Below, in pieces: positions 9,867 to 22,340 of a stretch of DNA of 64,000 nt. The notes under the pieces are model-generated. The model saw only the letters and a program-made list of their open reading frames with translations, was not told the origin of the DNA and ran no database searches. How positions within the stretch are numbered: position 1 is the stretch's first letter; every line of letters starts with the position of its first letter. Position numbers and translations under genes: made by a program. The stretch spans positions 458,454,072 through 458,518,071 of the forward strand of contig NC_081406.1 of NCBI RefSeq assembly GCF_030272615.1, given 5' to 3'. The DNA is from Cryptomeria japonica. Lineage: Eukaryota > Streptophyta > Pinopsida > Cupressales > Cupressaceae.

Positions 9867-12800
9867 TTTGGATAAGTTAATGAGGTACCCATTTTGAGGG
9901 GTGAGCTGGAAGTGCATTTTAGGCACAAATGCAGATTTTATTGAGTAGCCTACTTTGAGTGATTACATATTTTTCCCTATTGATCATCATGGAGAAATTC
10001 AAATTGGATTCAATTCTATGCATAAATGTGAGTCAGCCTGCAAAATTTCAAGTTCTAACGAATCCATTTGCAGTTTGTGTGGTTTGACTAGTCCCTGTTT
10101 CGACAGCTAGTCGGAGCCCTGTTTCGCACAAGTGTAAAAGTTGCCTCAGTAAGCGTAATGCCATAATGTTTGTTCCAGGTTATTACTGGTATAAATGATG
10201 AGCTACGTTTCAAATTTCAAGCCTATGTCAATCTATTTGATCAATTTTGAAAAGGGTTCATTTGGCCATCATTTTTAGTCTTCCGTACTTTCAGTGTCGT
10301 ATCAGCTAATGTAGCCATTTTTGTGAGTGTGCCGTTTACATCCTATCAGTCTGGTGATCGAAATGAGAATTATAAGTTTTAATATGTACTTCAAGGTACC
10401 TATGTTTCAAATTTGAGGGCCTACGGAGGTCTTTTGATATTTTTGAAAAAGGTGTCATGTGTTGCCAGGACATTGACTTCATTAGGTCCGCAGTGTCGAC
10501 AAAGCCAGTTTGTCATTTTCGCCAATTAATATCTCTTCGCTCAGGACTCATCTTGAGAAACTATTTTTTATATTTCATGCTTGCATATCATAGTACACAC
10601 CTGTCAGACGGCGAGCTCCAGAAAGGTGTTTTGATAGGTTTGAAAAATACGTCTTCACGACTAAATGCGAAAACATGGCACAAGTGCCTGAAAGTCGTAG
10701 AATGCGGATTAATGATTTGAAAATGATGGCGATCGTTTCCAGAGGTATGTTTGAGGTCCGTGAAGCATTTAAAAGGTCAGTTGTATGAAAATGAATTTTT
10801 TTTTAGTCGGGCCCACTTCGGGGCTCGATTGCAATTCGCCAATGGGATGGTGAGAGGTGATTTCAGTTTGCTTGTTTTTTATGGATTGATGAGTGTGTTT
10901 CTTGCACTCTGGTGGCAAACCTCAAATATTTCAGAGAGATTGTAAATTTACCAATATATATTATTGATTGGGCATGCGCATATGAAAATGAAGAGGTTAG
11001 TCTTGCATTGAAAGAAATGCTTAAAATGAATGTGGTAAAGAAGAGTTTTCATTATTTTGATAAAGGCACACAAAGATAGTCCATCATGACAATCTCTGCT
11101 ATGTTTCAGTGATTAAAATTCTCAGGGTAATGGCAGCCAACAAATACCTTCAAGAAAATGCAATGGTCAGCAAATGACTTCTTCTCTCCCCCCTGCGTGA
11201 CATGGAGGATGGTAAAAGAGCAGTGTTGGAGTTTTGATGAAATGCAGCAGCAAACAACACACAACCAAATTCAATGGCAAATGAAAAATGATAGTTCACG
11301 TGGTGAAGAGGGGGGGGGTAGATTGAAAATTAAAGCAATTGCTAGAATACTTATTGGGCGTGGTGTTTTGGAGTTGCAGCGCTATGGTGAGTGCCAATGT
11401 CCCCTACGTGGTGGATAGGGAACAACAAGAAATCTGATGTTTGAAGGAACCAGCATTGAGCTCTTAAATGAGTGCAAACAAGCAACCAAAACAAATGAAA
11501 TCTCCTCCCTCACGTGGGTGTATGGGTAGTGTTGAAACCAAGGCAATGTAAAAATCTAGACCTCCAAGTCTCACGTGGTAGTTGAAATGGTTTGCAGAAT
11601 CCTCCCAGCAGTCCACATGGGGATTGGAGAAGGGTTGTAGAAGAAATCTAAGCTGGGCATGGTGGCTGGTGAAAAAGCCATAGAAACCATTAAGCAAAAA
11701 TAGAATGTTGGTATCCTCCATGTAATTTGTGGAATGGGCGTTTTGTTTTAATAAACAACAATCAAATGCAAAGTGCCCAGCACGTGGTGTGGTATGGGTA
11801 AAAGGGGATACAACAACAGTTTTGTAACTTCAGCATTCAGAAACCCCATCGCCCTTGCTAGCATTCTTTCCTCCTTGCTGGTAGAAGAAATTGAAGCTTC
11901 AGTAGAATGCAAAACATACTCAAAGCAGCAACTTCCTCCTTTCGTGGAAGCCAATGAAGGGTGGAGAGATTTTAAACGAAGTGGAAATTGTTCGCCAGTA
12001 TGGGGTTTCCATTTTTTTTATGAAACTCCAAGTAATGCAATGTGGCTAATGTGGAATGTTGTCTTCTCCTCCCTTTGCGTGATCTTCTACAGTGTGTGTA
12101 TAAGGCAATCTCCATTAAAACCCCAAGCAAGGCGCCAAAGAAGAGAGTTAGTCCTCCCTCCATGTAAAAATTTCAAGCAAGATGCACTTTCTAGGCAAGT
12201 CTTTTATCCCACATTCAATGCGAAGTGGTACTTTTAAATGTTTATAAGCATAAACAAACACATCCATAGTGTCAAAGCCATCTGGGCTTTTGACAGACGG
12301 TGCCTATGGGCGCCCAAGGTGGGCCCATGCATGGGCACAGATCCTGAGGTGATGGAGGAGGTGACTGAGCGGCGACCAAGTGGACCCCATGTAGGCACGC
12401 TTCTCGAGGCAAATAGACAAATTTTGCAGGGAGGGGTCGGCTTAACTAGTGAGCATGTCCGAGATGATCCGACGAAGCGTGTGATTTCGCGGGCCGAAGA
12501 TGCACGCGAGTTACACCCTGCGAAATGGCGAAAAAGGTAAAGATCATGCAGGTTCCAACTGATCAGACGGTTTGCGCAGTTTTGCAGGCCGAAGTTGCTC
12601 GCCAGTTAAGCCCTGTGAAATAGCAAAATGCGAAATGGCGAAAAAGGCGAAAATACAACATGGTATAGGTCGAGCAATTTCAGAGCAGATCGATGGCCTG
12701 TGTAGTTTCGTGGAGTGAAGATGTACGCCGGATAAACCCTGCGAAATGGCAAAAGCCAGGTGGTGCACAAGTGGCAGGTCCAGTCAGCAGTCCAGTAGGC

Positions 12801-14380
12801 GGGTCCTGGTGAGGTGGCGATGACGTGGTGCAGAGGTGGTGCCTAGGTGGATGACAAGCAAGCGGACATGTGGCGAAGTGATGAGGTGTCATCCCAGGTG
12901 GTGCCCAGTGGACCCCATCGACCAATTAGAGGCCATCACGTGGCAAAGCATCAGGGCACAATCAGAGCAAAAATTAAATTTAAAATCAGTAAATTACATA
13001 GTGCAAACTATATCAAATAAATGAAAAATTTAAATGATGTGCGCAAATGGGGAATTAATTCACCCAGGGCTCAATTTTGGCCAAAATATAAAGTGTTATA
13101 TTTTTTTGGAAAGCTCTCGGAATGAGGAATCTGATTATGGAGTTAATTTTGGCGAAGATCAGATATTTTGGGAGTAGTTTGGTCAAGAATGAAATTGAGT
13201 TAGAGAGGAGACACTTGGCAATTCAGTTGTAGATTTGATTTGGTTCCCTCTCCTTCTTATTCCCAATTCTTCTCATTTGTAAGGGTTCCAGAATTTTGTG
13301 AGAGTGGCTCCAGTTTTCATGGCTTCCATTTTCTCAAGATCTTGACCCAAGTTTGTAAATGCTTCTTTTTGGTTTCAAGGTATAGAGATTTCAGTGCAGT
13401 GTTGTAAATGTGGTTTTAGTTGCAGGTCTTGCTTGTGTCAGGCATAAGTAAATTCCACACAATATTGTCTCTAGGTATGTATTTCATTATCATAAATTGA
13501 ATCCTCAAGGAGGATGAAATTAGTCAATTTTAAGGAGATTGTTGTGGCTGTTGATAGGTATCCTTCAGTGAAGGTTTTAAATTCTATAGGCAGTCATAAA
13601 TGATGAAATATGTATCCAGATCTGATAAATTTGTGAATGAATCAAATAGTGCATTAATATAAGGTATTGATGCATGAATATCTTGTTTAAGGAAAATAAA
13701 CTTGCATCTATGATTTATATTTGTATTTTTGTGTGTGACTCTGCTGCCCAATGAACAAGGCACTAGTCTTTGACAGATTTGGGAATGGTCTCAGAACAAC
13801 AGTTTTAAAAGAAAATCTATTTCCCTTTATGTTTAGGGGTTGTGTTCTTTCATTCCAAGCTCTTTTTCATTTGTGGTCTATATAGATCTAGCCAATCTAT
13901 AGTGTGTTTCTAAATTGGATGAGTTTGTGGAATGCTCTATCTGCTTCATTGATTCTATCATGGTGAGTGAATAAGTTTGATTCAGTGCATCAAAAGGGTG
14001 TCCCCCCCTATGTCTAGTAGAACCTAAAGTGCAGGAGGATCAATTAAGGTCCAATGTTATGTTGTCCAAGCCTTGAGTGTGTTTCATGGACTGAAATTGG
14101 CCATTTAATAGAAGGATTGTAGGTATACTTGGGTTATCACTTTTGGTGAACAACAGCATCAATCCGATGACTCTATTGAAAATATTTTGGGTAGTTGATG
14201 CTAGAGTTATACACTTTAGAATGTTTTCTAAAAGTGTACTGGAAGTAATACTGGAATATTACAGAGAATGATACAGGGAACATGAATTGAAGACAAATGC
14301 TCTGACCGAGACTGAGTTGATAAACAACAGCAGGAAATAACTTCTTACAAAAACAAATTATGTTTTAGTTCTTTTCTTTT
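9867..14380 (+). other. Unrelated 4.5-kb segment replacing copia-2 RNase H
   Basis: Similarity to copia stops near 9866 and resumes near 14381 at the 3' UTR motif GGCATTGTTGTCAAAG. In between I recognise no protein domain; short open frames (for example 11773-12237) look accidental. The composition is mixed: 9900-10870 reads like an old LTR, 11200-12240 has several CACGTG sites, 12300-12950 is GC-rich with a three-unit repeat, and 13020-14340 is AT-rich and non-coding. It may be a decayed LTR element or a piece of one that entered together with a deletion of about 0.6 kb of copia sequence. I could not define its own LTRs or TSD. Confidence 0.6.
12480..12765 (+). repeat. Three-unit degenerate tandem repeat, GC-rich
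   Basis: A block with GGCCGAAGATGCACG followed by CCCTGCGAAATGGCGAAAAAG recurs at about 12492, 12587 and 12712 (spacings 95 and 125). The second unit has an internal duplication of the GCGAAATGGCG part. It codes for nothing recognisable. Confidence 0.7.
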
Positions 14381-14669
14381 TTTTTGGCATTGTTGTCAAA
14401 GGGGGAGAAGACCAATGTATGAGAGAAGACCTACCAATGGGGGAGAAGACCTACCAAAAGGGGAGAAGACTAGTATATGGGAGAAGACTAAGAGAAGACT
14501 AGTATATGGGAGAAGACTGAGAGAAGACTACATATTGAAATAAAGACTGTAAACAGAAGAGAAGTCTAATGTATGGGGGAGAGCATTTCAAGCATTTTAG
14601 AATCACAACAATTCGAATCTTTTAAAGGTCAAATCAATTGGTTTTACCATCAATGCCAAATGGGGAGAT
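14381..14669 (+). repeat. Copia-2 3' UTR: tandem purine motifs and PPT
   Basis: The motif GGGAGAAGAC with small changes occurs about eight times between 14400 and 14580, mostly 15 to 35 bases apart. The last tract, AAATGGGGAGA (about 14658-14668), abuts the 3' LTR and is the likely PPT. The T in the tract differs from the AAAGGGGGAGA seen in copia-1. Confidence 0.8.
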
Positions 14670-16181
14670 TGTTGGCAATATTACATTATAACAGACAATG
14701 AAAGATTGTTGACATTTCAATAAAGATATTGAGAAGGTTGTTGATGATTATGGACATAACTGATTAAAGATGTTTTACTATCTTGATATTATTATTTTGT
14801 CATTGATGTCAAGAAATTGATTTTCTAATTCAATATGATGTTTCCATATCTTGAGAAGTGTGATATGAAGATTATAAAGAAGTCGGTAAAAGACACAAGA
14901 AAGAATATGATGAATAAGGGGATAAGTTATTCAATGGGCAACTACTACTCAGTTAGACAATGATGAGATCATGATGTTTTAGATTGTTTTAACATCATAC
15001 ATATATTGTAAAATGTAAAGGTTAATACTATACTATGTTATCAAGCAAAGAACCTAGTCGGTAAACCCTAAGGTTATCGCCATCAGTTAATGAAGGCAGA
15101 ATGTCTACCGAGTAAAGTTTAGTATTCACTGAGTTACAACCGAGCTATAACAGAATGCATTAAATGTTTACATGTGATATTTAATGAAGGAAGCTGATGA
15201 GCTGGAGTGAATTCAATGATTGGTAAGCCATGCATGAAGATTGTTAAAGAATCTCTGGTAAAGAAAGATCGGTATGAAGATCTACAGCTTGGATTGAACT
15301 GCAATACCCTAACACAAGTTCCAAGGCAAATATGCAAGTTCCAAGGTGGGGTGAAACATTTTCAAATCAAAGAATACATTGAACCTGGACAAGACTAAAG
15401 ATCTGATGGCTATGATTGATCATGGGAAATGTGATCAAGGAGATTAAGCGGTTAGAAGATTGTTTATAAATAGGAAACTGTTGATTAAACAATGTATGTA
15501 GGCAAGTGTATGCACAGGGATGCTACATAGTGATTACCAAGCACAGAAGCTTGAAGACCTATTAGAATAACAGAGTATAGATGCCCAGCAGATAGACAAG
15601 ATTAGTTCTATGTCTATATTGTATTGAACAAATAGGAATCTTCTTTAGGATTTTAGATGTGAAGTTGCAGATAGATTTTTATTACTGTTATTTTGTGAAA
15701 CTGACAGAAAATCTCTTAACCGAGTGGACTTAACAACCTTATATGTAAATCCTCTAGTAAGGTGACATTCTTATTGAGTGTTTGAAATCCTTTGACAAGG
15801 TCACTTCTAACAAAGTGAAGATCCTAACAGATCTGAGGGAAATCCCTTAACCGGGTCACATCTAGCAATATGTTTGTAATCTTTAACAGGATTTGCTTTT
15901 AACCGAGCATACTCTAGAAGAGTATATTTCTTAGTGGGTCCGAAATCCCACAGTGGTTTTTCCCTATTTGGGTTTCCATGTTAAATCTAGTGTTATGAGG
16001 TTTATATTGTTCATATGCTTTTGAGTTTGCATGTTTGACAGTTTTTGGTTATATGAATGATATATATGTTACCGAGGTTGAATCTGATGTTTTAATGGAT
16101 GATTAAGTTTGAATGATTCACCCCCCCCTCTTTTCTTGTTGGCTATTGGATCTGTACTTATATTAATTATCAGAACTATCA
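14670..16181 (+). repeat. 3' LTR of copia-2
   Basis: It is the partner of 4671-6204, starts TGTTGGC and ends ACTATCA. The TATA box is at 15465-15473 and the hairpin array at about 15713-15925. Differences from the 5' copy are largely transitions. In one hairpin the loop changes from TTAATC to TTAACC while its CTC/GAG arms are unchanged. Confidence 0.93.
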
Positions 16182-17965
16182 CTTACTTGGGGCTCCCCTT
16201 ATGACATGATCCTCCAGATACCTTTTGGGGAGCCTTGGTGGATAAATTCCACAAAAAGATGTCTGGATGGAAGGGTGCTCTTCTTAGTCAAGCAGGTAAG
16301 GTTCAATTACTGAGATCCACTCTTCAAAGTATTCCTCTCTATGCTATCAGTCTGTTTAGGATTCTTGATAAGTATGTTGAGGCCATTGAAAAAATTCAGA
16401 GATCCTTTTTATGGACAGGGGTTGAGGAGAAGAAGAGAATGAACTTGATTGCTTGGGAGAAGGTCTGCAAGTCTATAAAGAAAGGAGGTTTGGGCCTTAG
16501 AAGAATAAGAGACATGAATAATTACCTTATGGCCAAGCGGATTTGGAGAGGTTATAGAAATCAAGGAGAGTGGAAAACGATATGGGATAACAAATATAAA
16601 AGTCAATGTCCGAACCTTCAAAGCTTCCTCAAGGCGGAGATTATCCCAATTGGATCCAACATATGGAAAAATGTATCTAGGACAAGAGACTTAATTGCCA
16701 AAGGTACAAAAAGGAAATTGGGAAAAGGGAATCTTATCTGATTCTAGGAAGACCCTTGGCTTCTGGAGACCCCTTTGAATGAAAATTCTGAGTGGAACAA
16801 ATTTTAGAATCAATGCAATGAAAGATTTAGAACCAAGGTGGAGGATTACTGGAAAGATGGACAGTGGAAGGACTTGTCTCAGGTGGACCAGTCATGAACT
16901 CTATGGTGAGGATTAAAGAAGAAGACAATTTAATTTGGAAACTCACAGCTAGTGGTTCTTGTACAACCGCCTCTCTGGATCATCAACAGTTCTACAACAT
17001 GGAAAGTCCATGCTGGGCTAAAGCATGGGTGAAAGGCCTCACACCTAAGATAGACATTTTCTTCTAGATAGCCCTTCAAGATAAAATTCTTACTACTGAG
17101 AATAGCCCTTCTAGAAAAGAGGTTTTAGCATGCCTAGTTTCTGTATTCTATGTAAGCAGAATGAGGAGACTATAAACTATATGCTCTTTCATTGCCCTTT
17201 CTCTGTTGATGTTTGGGGAAGTTGTCTGGATCACTTCAAAGTCAGTTCGGGTTTCCCCAACTCAATTAAGGAGATTTTCAATTCATGGCATCATCCTTCA
17301 AATAACAAAACCACTACCTTATTATGGAAAATTGATTTGCCTCACATGTGTTGGGGCATATGGAAAGAGACAAATGATAGAGTTTTCAGAGAAAAGACTA
17401 CTAAGGCTAAAATTGTGTTTGAAAAAATAAGAAGTATAGTGGAAAATATGAATATCATAGGCAGTATAGATACTCCTCATAATAAGGATGATCAATTTAT
17501 TTACAAAAAGTGGAGATTAAAGGTTCAAGAGTGCTTTCAGAGAAACCCTAGGGAGGGAGTGATATGGATCAGCCTGCCCAGGGGATGGATGAAAATCAAT
17601 TTTGATGGGGCCTCAAAGGGTAACCTGGGTGTTGCAGGCTGTGGTATGGTCCTAAGGGATGAATGGGGAATATGCAAAATCATAAAATGTATTCCCATAG
17701 GAAATCAGACTAATCATGTTGCCGAAGCCATGGCGGCTTACCATGGGATGAACCTTGCCAAGGAAGCCAAATGCACTAAATTTTGGTGTGAAGGAGACTC
17801 CTTAAACATAATCAATTACTTAAATATGAAATTCCCACCTTCTTGGTCAATTAGTAATGCTATTAAAGCAACTAGGAAAATCAGCGAAGAATTTGAAATG
17901 TGTGTTTGTACACGTGTATAGGGAGGTCAACTCCTGCATTGACTAGGCAGCCAACCTGGCTTGAT
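16182..17965 (+). pseudogene. LINE ORF2, 3' part: RT thumb, zf-RVT and RNase H
   Basis: This continues the LINE interrupted at 4670. It begins with the L-G-x-P-L segment, then the conserved thumb (KMSGWKGALLSQAGKVQLL about 16258-16312, LFRILDKYVEAIEKIQRSFLW). A degraded middle (16740-17100) has several frameshifts and stops. From 17130 one frame holds the zf-RVT zinc motif (CILCKQ and HC about 17137-17196) and an RNase H domain with FDGASKG (about 17601), AEAMA (about 17722) and GDSL (about 17795). The last RNase H helix is recognisable to about 17965. The RNase H after zf-RVT is typical of plant L1-clade LINEs. Confidence 0.92.
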
Positions 17966-18249
17966 AAATGAGAGACACCATTACTAGTTATGGTGAAATG
18001 GAGATTACAAGTGAAATGAAATGCTTGCTCAGTCAGGACCAGAGCCAGACAAGGCAATGTGGTACTTTTAATCATTATTTTTAATGACCTTTCCACCTTT
18101 TTTGATGCAGGGTTTTTTTGAAGATAATGAGCATTTATATAGGTGCCTTATCATTATTATTTGGCACAAATACTGGGCGCTATTATAAAATAAGCATAGA
18201 AACCAGAGGAGAGGCTATCAAATTGAGAGAAGGAATTGCAAGGAAGGTG
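17966..18249 (+). other. LINE 3' untranslated sequence or junction, no gene
   Basis: No coding sequence is visible. It includes T-rich runs and probably the LINE 3' UTR and the start of the Athila-like element. I see no poly-A tail, LTR or TSD that would fix the junction. Confidence 0.4.
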
Positions 18250-18275
18250 CCAGAAAAATAAACCCTTTTGCTATA

Positions 18276-19976
18276 TTGTATCAAGTCCCACAGAATTTGA
18301 ATCACCCCGAGTCTAAATTTCTAGAAGGTAGTCTTCAGTTCCTTTTTGGTCTACAAGAAGAAGAATTTCCTATAGTAACAACCCCCACAAGTCCAATGCA
18401 AGGGAACCCACCTCCTGTTGGGAATAATCCACCACCACCACCTGGTCCAACATTTGAGTTTCCCATTTCTGACCAACATGATAATGCTAACCTCAAGAAC
18501 ATTCCAACATCTTCACTTCCTAAATTCCATGGGTTAGTGACAGAGGATCCAGATACATTTTTGTTTGAGTTTGATATTCTTTGTAGGAGTTTTGACTATA
18601 CTACATATGCCCATAGACTCATAATTTTTCTAGCCACTTTGAAGGAGTCATCCTTGAGATGGTTTATGAGCTTGGGTAGTAGCACAATCAACACATGGGA
18701 TGAGATGAAATGGTTGTTTCTTGCAAAATATAAAGATTATTGTAGAGGCATTGATCGTCATGGGGATGATATCTTTAGAATGACACAAACTGAAGGTGAG
18801 AGCCTTGAGGATTATCTGGAAAGGTTTTTGTTTAGTGTCAAGAAGTCCAAGCATAGTACTCTGAATGAAGATTCCCTCAAATTGATATTCTTGAGGGGTA
18901 TCAGTGATGAATGCACCAATTCCTTAGATCTCATGGGAGGAGGTGACATTACACAATCTACTTGGGCTGAAATAAGACAAATTTGCAAGAAGTATTCTAG
19001 ATCTACTTCTAAGAAGAATAGGAGATTTAAGCCAGGGGCACCATTATCATCATCTTGAACTTGAGTTTCTAGATTGGAACATAGCCATCTATTAAAAGAT
19101 TTCAAGGAGGATATTATAAACAATATGGCTACTCAGTTGGATACATTGGCAACTAAGAAGAAGCATGAGGAAGCTGATGCATTTCTTGTAGAATTCTGTC
19201 CTCATTGTAAGCAGTGGAAGAAAGATTGCAGATGTAAGATGGCTGCAAATGTTGAGGTACTTGATTTCAAACCAATTCAAGGTGAGGATGAACAAGTCTT
19301 CTATGTTGCTCAAAGAAGACCAAATTTTCAAAGACAAGGTATGCCACCTGATCCACTTTATTTTTCTGGTTATAGTGGTAATTCTTATGCACCAAATAAC
19401 CAATGGCAACCACAGTATTCTCAAAATTTTGGTAACTATCCACATTGGTATGGATCACAAGGCTAAGGACAACAATTTTCTAATCAAATCCCCCAGTGGC
19501 AGCAGCCACAGGGAAACTAGTATCCACCTCAGGGTTTAGGGAACTAGTTTCAAGGGAATTGACAACCTACCTCTCAATGGAGGGGAAACCCATCATGGTC
19601 ATCCCAATCTTCTAGATATCAGCCCGCTGCTCAGCAGCCACAACCTCCTACTTTAATGCCTCCTCCTACAGCTACAGCTGCACCTCCTAAGCCAAGGCAA
19701 CTACCTACTCAACCGTTGCCTAATCCAAATATCAAATCTCAGCAACAACAACAAGCTTATTTAGCTGATGCTAATCAATACCCAACCTATTCTTTATCAC
19801 TAGATGATATTCACCTTCGATCTTGGACAACTCTACCTAATCCCTCTCATCCGGTTATTACTAAGGTACAAGAAGAGCAGCCAATCTCTAATTCTAAAGA
19901 TGTAATACCTCATAATCAAATATTACCACCATTTCCCCATAGATTGAAAGACAAAGAAGTTTCCACTGAACAATAG
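18276..19976 (+). pseudogene. Athila-like Gag
   Basis: A Retrotrans_gag-type capsid is visible at about 18510-18960 (LPKFHGLVTEDPDTFLFEF, LRWFMSLG, ESLEDYLERF). A Cys-rich stretch, CPHCKQWKKDCRC (about 19198-19236), stands where a zinc knuckle would be. A Pro/Gln-rich linker follows (about 19350-19970). There is no ATG at the start of the open frame near 18276 (TTG), so the true start may lie upstream or be mutated. In-frame stops are TGA 19056, TAA 19464, then TAG, TAG and TGA between 19510 and 19565, and TAG 19974. Confidence 0.88.
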
Positions 19977-20027
19977 CAAAGCTTTGATATTCTTGATCAA
20001 CTAAAGCACATTTGTGTTAAAATTTCA

Positions 20028-20606
20028 TTGTTGCAAGCAATACAGGATGTCCCAATATATGGTAAGGCATTGAGAGAAGCATGCCTAAAGAAACCTGGTA
20101 GAAAGAAAAAGGATCCACAAATAGTTCATGTTATGGGTAAATTGGTTGATATTATGTTAGGAAAAATTGCTATTCCACAGTATTTTGATCCAGGTAGTCC
20201 TGTTGTGAGTATAGTCATTAATGGCAGTCAAATAAAAAATGTTTTAGTTGATCTAGGGGCAGCCATTAATGTAATGACAAGGGAAGTAATGAAACATCTA
20301 GAGATAGATAGTTTAAGGGCTACACCCACAGTTCTCCAACTTGCTGATGGCTTTGTGGTAAGACCTGATGGTATCATAGAGGATATAGTAGTTATTCTAA
20401 ATTCCTGGGAATATCCTGTAGACTTTATGATTTTATCTCCAAAAGCAACATTGGGGGGATATCCAGTCATTTTGGGAAGACCATGGTTTGCCACAACTGA
20501 TGCATATATTGAGTGTAGATTAGGGGATGTGACTATTTCAGATGGCAGTTCCACAAAAACATTAGCCTTGTATTCCCCAGCACAACCTCAGCTTGAGCAA
20601 CAATAG
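20028..20606 (+). pseudogene. Athila-like aspartic protease
   Basis: A retropepsin-type domain processes the polyprotein. The active-site motif reads VDLGAAINVM (about 20248-20277), with Leu where D-S/T-G is usual. The second conserved part is VILGRPWFATTDA (about 20466-20504). The frame is the same as Gag and RT. It ends at TAG 20604-20606, again readable as a changed CAG codon. Confidence 0.88.
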
Positions 20607-20621
20607 GCTGTTTGGCCTATT

Positions 20622-22340
20622 TTGGGCGAGGAATCTGAAGAAATTGACTCTATTAATCACCTTATGATGATTAATCAAGTGCCACTCATGCAGCTATATG
20701 ATGAAGAATCAATTCTTTATAAGGTCCTGATAAATGAATTAATCGAAGACCAAGAATTGCAGGAATTGGTTCCGAATATTGTAGGTTTGGACTTTCCTGC
20801 GGCCACTGATATCTTGCATACCTTGTTGCCACAGGAATTGTCTTATTCTCATTTTTCTGATATAAATCAGATTGATCTTACTATCAAGATAGAGGTGGAA
20901 TGGAATAAATATTTGAACATCAATAAGAATATAGCAGACACTCAAAAGGATAGCCTAGTAGACTTGCTGAAACTCCATAGAAATGCTTTTGCATGGGATT
21001 ACAAGGATATGAATGGAATTGATCTAGCAGTTTGTACTCATCGCATTTACATAAAGGATGAGAGTTGCCCCCTCAGACAACCTCAAAGAAGAGTCAACCC
21101 TGCCTTGAAGGAGATAGTTAAAGAAGAATTGCATAAATTGTTGAAAGCTGGGTTTATCTATCCTATCTCTGACAGTCAATGGGTATCACCTTTGGTGATA
21201 GCTCCTAAAAAGGGAGGCAAATGGAGAGTATGTGTTGATTATAGAGACTTGAACTTAGCCACAAGGAAGGATCATTTTCCACTACCATTTGTGGATCAGG
21301 TATTGGATTCTCTTGCTGGTAAGAGATATTTTTCATTCCTGGATGGATTTAGTGGCTATAATCAGATACAAATAGCTCTTGAGGATCAGGAGAAAACAAC
21401 ATTTACTTGCCCATGGGGCACTTATGCATATTCTATTCTTCCTTTTGGGTTGTGTAATGCTCCAGCCACTTTTCAAAGGGCAGTGATTAGTATTTTTTTC
21501 GATATTTCTCAAGATATTATGGAAATTTACATGGATGACTTTACAACTTATGGCTCTGAATTTGATCAAGCATTAGGTAATTTGAAGAAAGTTTTGTAGC
21601 GGTGTGAAGACTACAACTTGTCTCTAAACAATGAGAAGTGTTTCATTATGATGGAAGAAGGAATATTCCTTGGTCATCATATATCTGTACATGGCATACA
21701 AGTGGATCGAGCAAAGATTGAGGTTATTCAGCATATTAATGACCCTGTGAAGCAGCAAGATGTGAGAAGTTTTCTTGGCCATGCTAGATACTACAGAAGG
21801 TTTATCAAAGATTTCAGCAAAATTGCAAGTCCCTTATATTCACTACTTACTAAAGATGCAGAATTTAAATGGACCTCAGCATACAATGAAGTTTTTTTAA
21901 AGCTTAAGCATGTTTTGACTCAAGCACTAGTTCTAAAAGGACCTAATTGGTCTCTACCATTCCAAATCCATACTAATGCATCTAATTATGTTGTAGGAGC
22001 AGTGCTGGGACAAAAAGTTGACAAGTTGGAAAATGCAATATATTATATCAGCAAGAATTTGCAGGGACCTGAATTGAATTATACAGTTACTAAAAAGGAA
22101 ATGCTAGCTATCATATAGGCTCTTAACAAGTTTAGACACTATATTATAGGGTATCCCATATTTGTGCATACAGATCATACTGCAATTAGATATCTCATGA
22201 ATAAGCCATCAATCACCGGAAGACTGGCTCACTGGTTATTGTTGATGTAGGAATTTGATATCACAGTTGTTGATAAACCAGGGAAGTCTAATGTTGTTGC
22301 AGATTATCTTTCACGTCTTCAATTTCAGGAAGATTCTACA
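20622..22340 (+). pseudogene. Athila-like reverse transcriptase and RNase H
   Basis: RT begins after a linker and shows LRQPQRRVNPALKEIVKEE (about 21075), the WRVCVDYRDLN block (about 21222), FLDGFSGYNQI and the catalytic YMDD (about 21528). RNase H follows from about 21930 with FQIHTNASNYVVGAVLGQ, where the first catalytic Asp is Asn (HTDAS type), and later HTDHTAIRYLM. Stops at 21597 (TAG), 22116 (TAG) and 22227 (TAG) interrupt a frame that is otherwise intact. All can arise from CAG. Confidence 0.9.

Larger units (their letters stand above)
4671..16181 (+). mobile_element. Copia-2, Ty1/copia element with both LTRs, nested in the LINE
   Basis: Two LTRs (4671-6204 and 14670-16181) flank gag, protease, integrase and RT remnants. 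The PBS matches tRNA-iMet type and the PPT abuts the 3' LTR. Flanking five-base copies are cttat (4666-4670) and cttac (16182-16186), a TSD with one mismatch. With the element removed the LINE reading frame passes through a typical YLGLPL motif, which confirms the insertion. RNase H is missing, replaced by about 4.5 kb of unrelated sequence. The LTRs differ by point changes and small indels, so the insertion is not recent. It is non-functional. Confidence 0.93.

Noticed and set aside
9900-10870. Homology between this part and 45900-46900
   Set aside because: Only the TAGTC-GGGCCC ending and some general wording agree by eye; not enough without an alignment.
11773-12237. A 154-codon open frame
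   Set aside because: No domain, no relation to its neighbours and odd composition; probably chance in the foreign segment.
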